Assembly: GCA_002399025.1 (NCBI GenBank)
Contig: DHCV01000007.1
Span: 1 to 64,000 of the forward strand
DNA: 64,000 nt
Direction of reading: 5' to 3'
Source: Bacteroidales bacterium UBA4893
GTDB lineage: Bacteria > Bacteroidota > Bacteroidia > Bacteroidales > P3
The position numbers were made by a program, and so were the translations under genes. The first letter of the stretch is position 1, and each line of letters opens with the position of its first letter. Positions 17,110-26,255 of the stretch are shown here, piece after piece. The notes under the pieces are model-generated. The model was not told the origin of the DNA. It saw nothing but the letters and a program-made list of their open reading frames with translations, and made no database searches.

Positions 17110-19260
17110 TTATTTGATTATTGTTAATTCGTCTATTATGTTTTTTGCTCCTGCAAATTTATCTATTATAAATAGAACGTATCTTGCATCAACATTTATT
17201 GTTCTTTGAAGTTTTGGTTCAAATGCAATATCCCCACTCATTGCTTCCCAGTTCCCATCAAAAGCTAAACCAATTAGATGCCCCTCAGCATTAAGAATTG
17301 GAGAGCCTGAATTACCTCCGGTTATATCATTATTGGAAAGGAAACAAGTTATTATTTTGCCATTTTCATCTGCATATTGTCCATAGTCTTTATTTTGGAA
17401 AAGCTCTTTAAGCTTTGCAGGAACTTGGAATTCGGTTGATGAAGGGTCTTCCTTTTCCATTACTCCTTCAAGCGTAGTTTTGAAATCATAATGTATTCCA
17501 TCGGCTGGATAATAATCCAACACTTGTCCGTAGGTCATACGCATTGTGAAATTTGCATCGGGATACTGAACTAAGGAATTATCCATTTCCCTCAATGCAG
17601 CAACGAATCGCTTTCTTGCTTGAGCAAGATTTTCGTATGCTTCTTGTAGTTTATTGTCCTCCCCTCCAACATAAGAATAAGCAGTTAGGACTGATTTTAC
17701 TATAATATCCTTCTCTAACTTCTTTGAATTTGGTTTATTGATAAACTTATTAAAGTTTTCTTTGTTCCCAAAAATTGATTTCTTGAAAGCATCATCAACA
17801 TATTCATCAATATTACCTTTATATTTCTTTTGAAGAGTATTGCTGATATAACTATTTTTATCCAAGGTTGAAAACATATTTATGAAAGCTTTGAAAAGTT
17901 CTTTCTCTGTTTCTTGATCATAGGTCTTGAAATGCTCATCTCCCCTTGCTTTTACTGAAGCTATTACCCTTGAATAATTAGTATCTTTTTTATTTAAAGG
18001 TAATATGCTGTAAGTAGCTTGAAATGCAAATAATGCTCTTTTGTTAGTGAGCAAGCCAAAGTTAACAAACCATTCATTTTGTGTTGAAGGTGCATTGCCA
18101 ATAGTTTTATTTGCATTATTTAAATCTTTAATAACATCTCCATATTTGTCAATTCTGGTCTTATCTTCAGAAATCCAATTTACAAGTCTGTCTTCAATTG
18201 CTTTCTTTTTACCATAAACATTAAGATTTTTCAATCCTCTTAGCTCACCTTTCTTATTTTTCCAAAGGTTCATATAGCCAGCATAGTCAGAAGCATAAAT
18301 TAGATTAACTCTATTATCTTTATCCATCATTTTTTTCATTGTTGGAAGCATAAACTCTCCTCCCTTAACAATTGAAGGGTCAGTTACATTAATAGTATTT
18401 GCTACCTCTCCAGAAGTCATATATCTTTCTGTAGAGCCAGGAAATCCCCAAATCATAACAAAATCACTTTGTTTTACTCCTTTAAGACTAATTGGTAAGA
18501 AATGTTTTGGCTTAAATGGAACATTATCTTTTGAGAATTTTGCTGGTTTATTTTCCGAATTAGCATATACTCTGAAGATTGAAAAGTCGCCAGTATGACG
18601 AGGCCACATCCAATTGTCAGTATCTCCACCATATTTTCCAATTGAAGAAGGTGGTGTACCAACTAAGCGAATGTCAGTAAAAACTTCGTAAACAAACATA
18701 TAATACTCTAATCCTTCAAAGAAAGGTTTGACTACGACTTTGTATTTACCTTGTTCTGATGTCTTATCTTCAAGTTCTTTTATTCTAACCAATATTGTAT
18801 CACTAACAGAACTTAAATCTAATCTATCATCATAATCTCCTAAGATAATCTTTGTAACATCCTCCATTCTCAAAAGGAACGATACAGTCATATCTGGAAT
18901 TGGAATTTCTTCACTAAGATCTTTTGCCCAAAAACCATTACCGAGATAATCATGCTCAACTGTGGATTGTCCAGCAATTGCCTCATATCCGCAATGATGA
19001 TTAGTAAACAACAATCCTTTATCGGACACTATTTCTCCTGTACAACCATTTCCGAATTGTACTATGGCGTCCTTTAGGCTTGAATTATTAATATCATAAA
19101 GCTGTTCAGCTGTTAGCTTTAAACCCATTTTTTGCATTGTGGAATAATTTAAGTCCTTAAAGAACATAGGTAACCACATACCCTCATCTGGCTTTGGAGC
19201 AGATGATAAAAAGTTTGATAACAAACTTAGTACTACTAATAATATAGTATTCTTTTTCAT
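17110..19260 (-). CDS. S46 family dipeptidyl-peptidase (DPP7/DPP11 family)
   Basis: A secreted serine exopeptidase of 716 residues that releases N-terminal dipeptides, central to amino-acid nutrition in asaccharolytic Bacteroidetes. The signal peptide spans about residues 1-20. The catalytic histidine lies in TNHHCGYEAI (near 88), the catalytic serine is Ser651 in TGGNSGSP, and the aspartate is expected near 220. Eighteen residues after the serine is glycine (FDGNWE). At this place DPP7 enzymes have glycine and DPP11 enzymes arginine, which suggests DPP7-like preference for hydrophobic rather than acidic P1 residues. It is one base from the M16 peptidase gene. Confidence 0.92.
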   Translation of the reverse strand: MKKNTILLVVLSLLSNFLSSAPKPDEGMWLPMFFKDLNYSTMQKMGLKLTAEQLYDINNSSLKDAIVQFGNGCTGEIVSDKGLLFTNHHCGYEAIAGQSTVEHDYLGNGFWAKDLSEEIPIPDMTVSFLLRMEDVTKIILGDYDDRLDLSSVSDTILVRIKELEDKTSEQGKYKVVVKPFFEGLEYYMFVYEVFTDIRLVGTPPSSIGKYGGDTDNWMWPRHTGDFSIFRVYANSENKPAKFSKDNVPFKPKHFLPISLKGVKQSDFVMIWGFPGSTERYMTSGEVANTINVTDPSIVKGGEFMLPTMKKMMDKDNRVNLIYASDYAGYMNLWKNKKGELRGLKNLNVYGKKKAIEDRLVNWISEDKTRIDKYGDVIKDLNNANKTIGNAPSTQNEWFVNFGLLTNKRALFAFQATYSILPLNKKDTNYSRVIASVKARGDEHFKTYDQETEKELFKAFINMFSTLDKNSYISNTLQKKYKGNIDEYVDDAFKKSIFGNKENFNKFINKPNSKKLEKDIIVKSVLTAYSYVGGEDNKLQEAYENLAQARKRFVAALREMDNSLVQYPDANFTMRMTYGQVLDYYPADGIHYDFKTTLEGVMEKEDPSSTEFQVPAKLKELFQNKDYGQYADENGKIITCFLSNNDITGGNSGSPILNAEGHLIGLAFDGNWEAMSGDIAFEPKLQRTINVDARYVLFIIDKFAGAKNIIDELTIIK

Positions 19261-19261
19261 A

Positions 19262-20500
19262 TTATATATATTTTAATTGTGAATAACTTTCTTTTTGAAA
19301 TATCTCTTGAGCTACGTCAACCAATTGTTTAGAAGTAATTTTTTCAATTTCTTTATTTGTTACCCTAAGAGAATCTATTCTATCAAAATTGAGAATTGAT
19401 TTACCCATAGATATTACTTCATTTTGATTGCTTTCGTATTGAATTGCTAATTGCCCAATAAGTTGTTGTTTTGCAAACTTCAATGCTGAGGGTGACAACT
19501 CCTTGTTTGCGAAAAAATCTAACTCATTCCTAATTAACTTAATTGTCTTATCAATGTATTTTGAGTCGGTTGCAGCATATACAACAAATAGACCAGTATC
19601 AGAATAGGCAGTATAATTAGATTCTATTGAATATGTAAATCCAAATTTTTCCCTAATCTTCATATTTAATCTTGAGTTCATTGCTGGACCCCCAACCATA
19701 TTATTTAAAAGTGATAATGTAATTTTATTCTTATTATTATAACTATATGCAACATTACCAATTAATACGTGAGATTGGTATGTATTGCGATTAACCAGCT
19801 TTTCTTTTGGTTTATAATTCTTAGGAATAGTTCGGTGAAGAGGTTGTGCTTCAGTCTTAACTGCTCCAAAGTACTTTTCGCATAGCTTAACCCATTTTTC
19901 AAAATCAATATCACCAATGGTTGAAATAACAATTGAATCAGTTGAAAATGTTCTTTTAATGAATTGCTTTATTTTATCTGGTGTGAACTCATTGACTTGT
20001 TTTGGCGTGCCTAATGTATAGTGTCCCAAGCCATTTCTTCCAAAAACTAAATTGTCAAATTCATCAAAAATCAGTTCAGAAGGATTATCTTCATAGGAGT
20101 TTATTTCATCGATTACTGCAATCTTTTCTTTTTCTAATTCTTTTTCTGGGAAAATCGAATGAAATACAATGTCTGAAAACAATTCCAAAACTCTTTCATG
20201 GTAGTTATTTAGAAAGGAAGCATATATACAAGTTTCTTCCTTAGTGGTAAAAGCATTTAACTCACCCCCAACACCATCAATTCGGCTTAGTATTTGAAAA
20301 TTCTTTCTTTTTTGAGTGCCCTTAAACAAACAATGTTCAATAAAGTGTGCAATACCTTCTTCGTTTTTTTGTTCATCTCTTGACCCAACATTTATTGTAA
20401 TTGCACAATGTGCAACTTGTGAATATGTTAGCCTGTGAACAAGCCTTATTCCATTTGAAAGTTTATGTTGTTTATACTCAAATTCAGATTCTAATATCAC
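19262..20500 (-). CDS. M16 family zinc metallopeptidase
   Basis: A processing-peptidase-like inverzincin of 412 residues. The HxxEH zinc site is His52-Phe-Ile-Glu55-His56 (AHFIEHCLFKGT), with the downstream glutamate in IDEINSYEDNPSE near 130. The second, inactive-type M16 domain occupies the C-terminal half with the typical GGPAMNSRL near 266. There is no evident signal peptide. It heads a four-gene operon (M16, S46, FKBP, PPTase) with gaps of 1, 11 and 6 bases. The family also includes mitochondrial processing peptidase and PqqL-like enzymes; the substrate here is unknown. Confidence 0.92.
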   Translation of the reverse strand: MILESEFEYKQHKLSNGIRLVHRLTYSQVAHCAITINVGSRDEQKNEEGIAHFIEHCLFKGTQKRKNFQILSRIDGVGGELNAFTTKEETCIYASFLNNYHERVLELFSDIVFHSIFPEKELEKEKIAVIDEINSYEDNPSELIFDEFDNLVFGRNGLGHYTLGTPKQVNEFTPDKIKQFIKRTFSTDSIVISTIGDIDFEKWVKLCEKYFGAVKTEAQPLHRTIPKNYKPKEKLVNRNTYQSHVLIGNVAYSYNNKNKITLSLLNNMVGGPAMNSRLNMKIREKFGFTYSIESNYTAYSDTGLFVVYAATDSKYIDKTIKLIRNELDFFANKELSPSALKFAKQQLIGQLAIQYESNQNEVISMGKSILNFDRIDSLRVTNKEIEKITSKQLVDVAQEIFQKESYSQLKYI

Positions 20501-20556
20501 AATTAATTAGTTTAAATAATAGTTGATTAAGTAATTTTGGGGTGTAGATAAATATA

Positions 20557-22044
20557 TTATCTTGAAATAATATAAAAACCAGCTCCACCATGCTTTTGGG
20601 CAATGTTACTAAGGAATACATTTGCCTCTCTCATAGTACGACGCGAGCCATAGCTAACATAGTATTTTGTTTTTTCATCTGCAACTTTTGTTATAATATA
20701 GCTATCATAACCTAAGCTTCTGGCTTTTCGAGCAGTTTGTTGTGCATTGGATAAGTTATCATAAGTTCCTCCAATAACATCAAATCCAAGTCTTGAAACA
20801 GGTTGAATAAGTATAGGGGTTGAATAATCTATTTCTGCAGTAGGTTTTGGTGGATTGTCTTTTTCTCCTGTTGGTTTCAACACTTCTTCTTTAGGAGTAA
20901 CTTTTTTTGTAATTGGTTTTGTTGATGTGGCTTGAGTTGCAGGAGCTGCCTCTTCAACTATTTCAACTTCAGTTTGAGTTTCTGTTGCTGTCTCTGTTGG
21001 TATTATTATTGCTGGTGCTGGTGCAATTTCAATTGTTTTATCTGACTTTTCACATTTAGAAGTTATGTAGTTTGATAGTTTAATTGTTATTGGCTCTAAT
21101 GATTTAATGTCTTTAGTCCAGCAATTATAATGAGCAAAGATTAATGCACCAAATGCTAATAGTCCTAAAAAAATGATTGAGAATAAAATAATCCAAACTA
21201 ATTTATTTCTTCTTTTTCTTTCTTTGCGTTTTGACTTCTCTTTCTTATTTCTTTTGCTCTCCTTCTTCCTAAATTCCTTACTATTCTTATAATTTAATTC
21301 ACTGCAATCGCTTTTATCATAACATTCATCCTCAAGAATTTGTTCAACCCTTCGCATTTCTTCATTTTCAGAAAAGATAATTTCTTTCGTTTGCTCATTT
21401 TCAATTGATAATATGTCCTCTTTAATATCTACAGTATTTTCCTCAAACTTAGATGTAATGTCCTCCTCAATCTTAACTGTATTAACTTCCTCAATTTTAG
21501 GCTCAACCTCTTTTTGAGTTAGTACATTTACAGAAACAATTTCTTTCTCAATATGTTTAATCTCTTCTTTAATTCCCTCTTCTTTAATAGGATCTTTTGT
21601 AACTATTGGTTTGATAAAATCACCTTGATCGAAACTTTTAATGTTCTTTATTGTTGAAAATGCAAATGCACTATCAAGTAGATTTAATCCTTGAGAAGGA
21701 GTAAATGAATACTTATCATTTTGTCCCTTTTGTAATACACCTAAATCTCCTATTTTGCAAGAGCCAGCTATCTCAATCTTATCTTTTATACTATCAGAGT
21801 ATTGAGTAATCCATTTAATTGCTGTTTCGATTGAAATAAATTCATTCTTTGCCATATCTTCAGCAAAGGCAACATCATTAGATAAATCATTATTAAAACT
21901 AACGCTCCTGCATGGTGGAGTTAATGTATTTGTAATTGGACTAATTGAAGCTGAAGAATATTGTACTTTAAAAGTTCCTATTCCAAATAATTCAGCACTA
22001 TCATTATTCTTTAAAAACTCTAATAAATTGGATGAAACATTCAT
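20557..22044 (-). CDS. HU-CCDC81-like and SPOR domain envelope protein
   Basis: A 495-residue single-pass membrane protein. The N-terminal 110 residues (LEFLKNNDSAELFGIGTFKV ... ISIETAIKWITQYSD ... GDLGVLQKG) look like the HU-CCDC81 region seen in Bacteroidetes SPOR proteins. A long acidic glutamate-rich linker follows (about 140-240). Then comes a strongly basic tract (FRKKESKRNKKEKSKRKERK) immediately before one transmembrane helix near 283-303. A Pro/Thr/Glu-rich periplasmic linker leads to a C-terminal SPOR domain (about 415-495, ending GGAGFYIISR). SPOR domains bind denuded septal glycan, so a role in division or the cell wall is likely. Confidence 0.8.
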   Translation of the reverse strand: MNVSSNLLEFLKNNDSAELFGIGTFKVQYSSASISPITNTLTPPCRSVSFNNDLSNDVAFAEDMAKNEFISIETAIKWITQYSDSIKDKIEIAGSCKIGDLGVLQKGQNDKYSFTPSQGLNLLDSAFAFSTIKNIKSFDQGDFIKPIVTKDPIKEEGIKEEIKHIEKEIVSVNVLTQKEVEPKIEEVNTVKIEEDITSKFEENTVDIKEDILSIENEQTKEIIFSENEEMRRVEQILEDECYDKSDCSELNYKNSKEFRKKESKRNKKEKSKRKERKRRNKLVWIILFSIIFLGLLAFGALIFAHYNCWTKDIKSLEPITIKLSNYITSKCEKSDKTIEIAPAPAIIIPTETATETQTEVEIVEEAAPATQATSTKPITKKVTPKEEVLKPTGEKDNPPKPTAEIDYSTPILIQPVSRLGFDVIGGTYDNLSNAQQTARKARSLGYDSYIITKVADEKTKYYVSYGSRRTMREANVFLSNIAQKHGGAGFYIISR

Positions 22045-22087
22045 ATTTTTCTGTGTTTATTTATTACTTTTATAAAACTCTAAATCA

Positions 22088-22114
22088 AAAGGCTAAACTA
22101 AAAGGTTAATAGCC
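22088..22114 (-). terminator. Candidate terminator of kdsB
   Basis: AGGCTA (22089-22094) pairs with TAGCCT (22109-22114), and on the minus strand TTTTGATTT follows. The stem is six base pairs with a long loop, so this is a weak call. Confidence 0.4.
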
Positions 22115-22884
22115 TATATCGTATTCAATATATTATTTATTTTTTCTAAATCCTCTGGAGTATCAACTCCAATACTTTCAAACTCAGTTACACTAACTCT
22201 AATCTTATACCCTTCCTCTAACCAACGAAGTTGTTCTAAGGACTCCACTTTCTCAAGTCGAGACAAGTATAGCTTTACAATTTTACTTAAAACATCTTTC
22301 CTAAAGGCATATAAACCAATATGCTTAAAATATATCCCCTTAGCAATGCCATACTCAAAGGTTTCATTTCTATTATATGGAATAACTGAACGAGAAAAAT
22401 AAAGAGCATTGTTATTATTATCAAAAACAACCTTAACCACATTAGGATTAGTTAGAGTTTGAGTTTCTTCAATCATCTTGCAAAGAGTAGATATCTGAAC
22501 ATCTTCATCAATAAATGGAGAAATCACTTCCTCTAATTGTTCCTTTCTAATCAATGGTTCATCGCCCTGAATATTTACGATAATGTCAAACTCACCAAAC
22601 CTCTCTTTTGCAATATTAAAAGCCTCTTCAACCCTATCAGTTCCGCAAGCATGATTTTCACTTGTCATTACTGCAGTAAAATTATTTTTTTGAACAACAT
22701 CAAAAATTCTTCTCGAATCAGTTGCTACAATAACCTTGTCAAATAATCCACTTTCTTCAACCCTTTTACAAACGCAAACTATCATTTCGGTATCTCCAAT
22801 CAATGCCAAAGGCTTTCCCTCAAATCGAGATGAGGCAAATCGAGCAGGAATAACACCTAATATACGTTTGTTAAGTTTTTCCAT
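22114..22884 (-). CDS. kdsB: 3-deoxy-manno-octulosonate cytidylyltransferase
   Basis: Activates Kdo as CMP-Kdo for the lipopolysaccharide inner core. It has 256 residues, the normal length. The nucleotide-binding opening GVIPARFASSRFEGKPLALIG is at residues 10-30. HACGTDRVEEA (near 82-92), NIQGDEPLI and the C-terminal IGVDTPEDLEKI are all characteristic. The gene is followed by a weak terminator and lies 13 bases after the deoxynucleoside kinase gene. It implies a Kdo-containing outer membrane. Confidence 0.96.
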   Translation of the reverse strand: MEKLNKRILGVIPARFASSRFEGKPLALIGDTEMIVCVCKRVEESGLFDKVIVATDSRRIFDVVQKNNFTAVMTSENHACGTDRVEEAFNIAKERFGEFDIIVNIQGDEPLIRKEQLEEVISPFIDEDVQISTLCKMIEETQTLTNPNVVKVVFDNNNNALYFSRSVIPYNRNETFEYGIAKGIYFKHIGLYAFRKDVLSKIVKLYLSRLEKVESLEQLRWLEEGYKIRVSVTEFESIGVDTPEDLEKINNILNTI

Positions 22885-22897
22885 TCTTCAAGAAATA

Positions 22898-23515
22898 TTA
22901 TTGAAAAAGTCCATTGATTTCAGCATTAATCTTCTCAATTACTACTCCCAAATCGCTCATATTGGTAGAAAAATCCAAATTATCAATATCAATAACTAAT
23001 AATTTCCCATCAGTATAACCTTCAATCCAATTGTCATAACGTTCGTTTAGAGAAGTAATATAGTCTAACCTAATAGAACTTTCGTATTCTCTTCCTCTTT
23101 TTTGGATATTCCTAATTAGAGTTGGAACTGATGCCTTTAGGTATATGAGTAAGTCAGGAGGAGAAATGAAAGAATTAAGTAATTCAAATATATCAATATA
23201 GGTCTCGAAATCTTTTGTACCCATAAGACCCATTGCATGAAGGTTTGGTGCAAAAATATACGCATCCTCATAAAGCGTTCTGTCTTGAATAAGCTTTTTG
23301 TATTTCTTTCTGCACTCTATAAGATTACGAAAACGTTTGTTAAGAAAATATATTTGTAGGTTAAAACTCCAACGTCTCATATCGTCATAGAAGTTTGCAA
23401 GATAAGGATTATCATCATCTTGTTCAAACAAAGGATTCCATTTAAACTGCTTAGCCAATAGTTCAGTAAGGGTCGTTTTACCACTTCCAATATTTCCAGC
23501 AATTGCAATATGCAT
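22898..23515 (-). CDS. Deoxynucleoside kinase family protein
   Basis: A deoxyadenosine/deoxyguanosine-type kinase of 205 residues for nucleotide salvage. The P-loop is GNIGSGKTT at residues 7-15. The base-recognition segment is DMRRWSFNLQIYFLNKRF near 47-64, the DR(S/T) motif appears as IQDRTLYEDAYIF near 77, and the lid arginines lie in LIRNIQKRGREYE near 134. Which deoxynucleoside it prefers cannot be told from sequence alone. It is preceded by a TACCTTTG box and is probably cotranscribed with kdsB. Confidence 0.9.
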   Translation of the reverse strand: MHIAIAGNIGSGKTTLTELLAKQFKWNPLFEQDDDNPYLANFYDDMRRWSFNLQIYFLNKRFRNLIECRKKYKKLIQDRTLYEDAYIFAPNLHAMGLMGTKDFETYIDIFELLNSFISPPDLLIYLKASVPTLIRNIQKRGREYESSIRLDYITSLNERYDNWIEGYTDGKLLVIDIDNLDFSTNMSDLGVVIEKINAEINGLFQ

Positions 23516-23542
23516 ACTCTTAAGTCTTGTTTTATTAATCTA

Positions 23543-23550
23543 CAAAGGTA
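23543..23550 (-). promoter_or_regulatory. -7 box of the deoxynucleoside kinase-kdsB unit
   Basis: TACCTTTG on the minus strand, 28 bases upstream of the ATG, back to back with the thioesterase promoter. Confidence 0.6.
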
Positions 23551-23569
23551 TAAATTTTATTTATAATAA

Positions 23570-23599
23570 TTGTTGTTGTTTGGAAAAAATATACTTTTG
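23570..23599 (+). promoter_or_regulatory. Promoter of the thioesterase gene
   Basis: TTG (23570-23572), 19 bases, then TACTTTTG (23592-23599), a full match to the Bacteroidetes layout. The ATG is 33 bases downstream. Confidence 0.75.
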
Positions 23600-23631
23600 C
23601 ATATCCATAACCTTATTAAAAATCAATTAAA

Positions 23632-24066
23632 ATGGCATTAGAAAAAGTTATTAATTACAAAATGATTAAGTCAGAAGACTTAAATCATCATGGAACTCTT
23701 TTCGCTGGAAGATGTTCAGAATGGTTTGTTGAAACATCATTTATTGCAACAGGAAGTAAACTTGATCCAAAACACGTAGTATGCTTAAAAGTACACGGCT
23801 TGGAGTTTTTACACCCTATGAAATTAGGGAATATTTTGGGGTTTGAGAGTTCAATTGTTCATGTGGGCAGAACAACCCTTACGGTTTACACTAAAATTCA
23901 TGAAATAAACTCACCAGAAATTAAGCGTTTGGATGGATTTATTACCTTTTGTTATGTTGATCAGAATTCAAAATCAACACCACATGATTTGGTTCTTAAG
24001 GTTGAAACTCAAGAAGAAATTCTTTTAAATGAGAAAGCAGAAAGGCTTGTACAAAGAAGAAATTAG
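23632..24066 (+). CDS. Acyl-CoA thioesterase (hotdog fold)
   Basis: A 144-residue single hotdog domain that hydrolyses acyl-CoA thioesters. The signature is in SEDLNHHGTLFAGRCSEWFVETSFIA, where the N-x-x-G-x-L-x-G pattern and the following acidic residue form the active site, as in YciA-like enzymes. VCLKVHGLEFLHPMKLGN and VGRTTLTVYTKI are the other family strands. The chain length it prefers is unknown. It is monocistronic with its own promoter, followed by a 160-base gap. Confidence 0.88.
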   Translation: MALEKVINYKMIKSEDLNHHGTLFAGRCSEWFVETSFIATGSKLDPKHVVCLKVHGLEFLHPMKLGNILGFESSIVHVGRTTLTVYTKIHEINSPEIKRLDGFITFCYVDQNSKSTPHDLVLKVETQEEILLNEKAERLVQRRN

Positions 24067-24204
24067 AGTTAAATTATTGTTCTATAATTAATTAATCATC
24101 AATCATTATTAGTTTAGTAGCATATCATATATATCTTATTGGTTTATTAATTATTTTTAACAGAAATAAAATATAAAAACTTTTTGCGTTTCTAAAGTTT
24201 TCTG

Positions 24205-24212
24205 TACTTTTG
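24205..24212 (+). promoter_or_regulatory. Promoter of the TetR-RND efflux operon
   Basis: TACTTTTG, with a TTG at 24184-24186 eighteen bases upstream, and the TetR ATG 17 bases downstream. Because the regulator is the first gene, autoregulation at this site is likely by analogy, although no clear inverted operator was seen. Confidence 0.65.
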
Positions 24213-24229
24213 CAAAAATTTTTTCGTAG

Positions 24230-24841
24230 ATGGAATTATGCGATAGGATAATTGATGAAACTTATAAATTGTTGACTACAAAAAGTTGTAAGCTAATTAC
24301 AATGGATGAGATAGCTAACAATTTAGGTATATCAAAAAGAACTTTATATGAAAACTTCAAGGATAAAAGCACTCTTTTAGAAGATTGCTTAAGTAATAAC
24401 TTTGAACAAGCAAACGAAAAAGTAAAAAAGATTACTGAAAACAGCGAAAATAGCTTAATATCTTTTATGTTAATGACGCAAATGGCTCATAAATCAATTG
24501 CAAATATAGGTTATGATAATATAAATGATATTAAGAAATACTATCCTCAAATTTATACTAACGTATTCCTAAAACATGTTGATTTCCATAAAAAGAACAC
24601 TTATCAGCTTATCCAAAAAGCAATTAAGGAAGGCTTAATCATAAAAAAGGTTGACGTAGATTTTCTTCAAAACATGCTACGAGTATTTCTGTTTTATTGC
24701 TCAAAAAACGAATACCTATCACTTAACCCCGATTTTAACGCATCCAAATTATTCAACATACATCTCTTTATAGCAATGAGAGGAATCTCTACCATTAAAG
24801 GGATTGAAATTATTGACAAATATCAAGATAATTTTATTTAG
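24230..24841 (+). CDS. TetR/AcrR family transcriptional regulator
   Basis: A 203-residue repressor-type regulator. The N-terminal helix-turn-helix covers residues 22-50 (TMDEIANNLGISKRTLYENFKDKSTLLEDCL), matching the TetR pattern. The C-terminal 150 residues form the all-helical ligand and dimer domain and are not informative about the inducer. It is followed after 22 bases by TolC, HlyD and RND genes in the same direction, so it very probably controls this efflux operon in response to a transported compound. Confidence 0.92.
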   Translation: MELCDRIIDETYKLLTTKSCKLITMDEIANNLGISKRTLYENFKDKSTLLEDCLSNNFEQANEKVKKITENSENSLISFMLMTQMAHKSIANIGYDNINDIKKYYPQIYTNVFLKHVDFHKKNTYQLIQKAIKEGLIIKKVDVDFLQNMLRVFLFYCSKNEYLSLNPDFNASKLFNIHLFIAMRGISTIKGIEIIDKYQDNFI

Positions 24842-24863
24842 CAACAAATATTTACACTAATAT

Positions 24864-26210
24864 ATGAAAAGAAAAATTTTAAAACTAACAATCTTAAGTT
24901 TAAGTCTTGTTTTAGTAAATCTAAATGTATGGGGGCAAGAATCCATATTGAAATTAGATTTAGAAACAGCACTTAAAATTGCTCACGACCACAACCCTAC
25001 CATAAAGATTGCCGAGTATGAAATCCAGAGAGTGGACTATGCCAAAAAGGAAGCTATTGGAGCTTTGCTACCGTCTCTTAACGCAGTTGGACAGTACACT
25101 GACAACGTAATGAAACAGGTTATGTTTATGCCCGAAAGCTTCTCTGCATTGATGGGAGGACAGAAATATATGGAATTGGGATATAAGAATTCCTTTAGTG
25201 GAGTTGTAAGCACACAATTACCAATTATTAATTTCACCATTTGGCAAAACATCAAGAACAAACAAAACGATATTGATATAATCATCGAGAAATCAAGAGC
25301 GTCAAAGATTGAAATGACAAAGCAGGTCAAGGATGCTTATTATGGAGTTTTACTTTCAAAGAGTTCGTTAAATGTTTTGGAACAAAGTCATAAGAACGCA
25401 TTGGAAACACTTAAAAACATTGAAAACTCCTATAATCAAGGTGTGGTTTCAGAATATGATTTCATTAGGGCACAAGTAAATGTTAATAACCTAAACCCTA
25501 TTTTGATAAATGCACGAAATGGAGTTGAGCTTGCAATAATGCAACTAAGGATGATACTATCTCTTCCTGCAGATCAGATAATCGAAACTGATGAAACCTT
25601 AGAAAGTTTTAATGATAATATTCAAATAACTGCACCTATAAATAATCAAACTATTTTATCTCAAAACTCTGACCTAAAGATTTTGGATTATAATATTATA
25701 GGACTTGAAAACCAGCTTAAACTCATCAACACTCAACATCTCCCTATGCTTTCTGCATCTGGAAATTATATTTACCAAACCCAATCAGAAGACTTCAAAT
25801 TTCAAGATTATAACTGGGTTGGCTCTGCCTCCATTGGCTTACAACTAACTGTACCTTTGTTCTCAGGTATGCAAAAGGTTAATCAAGCAAAGCAAGTTAA
25901 GATGGCTATTAAGGGTCTTCAACTCCAAAGAGAGTATGCAAAGGATGGAATCAACCTACAAATTCAAGCTGCATTGAATCAAATGAAGGCAGCAAAAGAA
26001 CAATTAAATGTTAATAAGGATGCAATAAAACAAGCTGAAAGAGGCTATGATATTGCTAAAGTGAGGTATCAGGTTGGTTCAGGAACAATATTAGAGCTTA
26101 ATGATTCAGAGTTATCATTAACCCAATCAAGCTTAAATTATCAACAATCGCTCTTTAATTTTTTATCAGCACTTGCAAATGTTGAAAAAATTATGGGTAG
26201 CACTAAATAA
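24864..26210 (+). CDS. TolC family outer membrane efflux channel
   Basis: The outer membrane component of a tripartite efflux pump, 448 residues. The signal peptide covers about residues 1-25 (ILKLTILSLSLVLVNLNVWGQ). Two outer-membrane-factor repeats follow, with long helices containing LETALKIAHDHNPTIKIAEYE at the start of repeat 1 and repeated Asn/Gln-rich coiled segments (SYNQGVVSEYDFIRAQVNVNN; RYQVGSGTILELNDSELSLTQS) before each membrane hairpin. It is the second gene of the TetR-led operon. Confidence 0.92.
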   Translation: MKRKILKLTILSLSLVLVNLNVWGQESILKLDLETALKIAHDHNPTIKIAEYEIQRVDYAKKEAIGALLPSLNAVGQYTDNVMKQVMFMPESFSALMGGQKYMELGYKNSFSGVVSTQLPIINFTIWQNIKNKQNDIDIIIEKSRASKIEMTKQVKDAYYGVLLSKSSLNVLEQSHKNALETLKNIENSYNQGVVSEYDFIRAQVNVNNLNPILINARNGVELAIMQLRMILSLPADQIIETDETLESFNDNIQITAPINNQTILSQNSDLKILDYNIIGLENQLKLINTQHLPMLSASGNYIYQTQSEDFKFQDYNWVGSASIGLQLTVPLFSGMQKVNQAKQVKMAIKGLQLQREYAKDGINLQIQAALNQMKAAKEQLNVNKDAIKQAERGYDIAKVRYQVGSGTILELNDSELSLTQSSLNYQQSLFNFLSALANVEKIMGSTK

Positions 26211-26255
26211 TGAGAATAAATAATTATATATCGTAATCAAACACATAATCATAAA

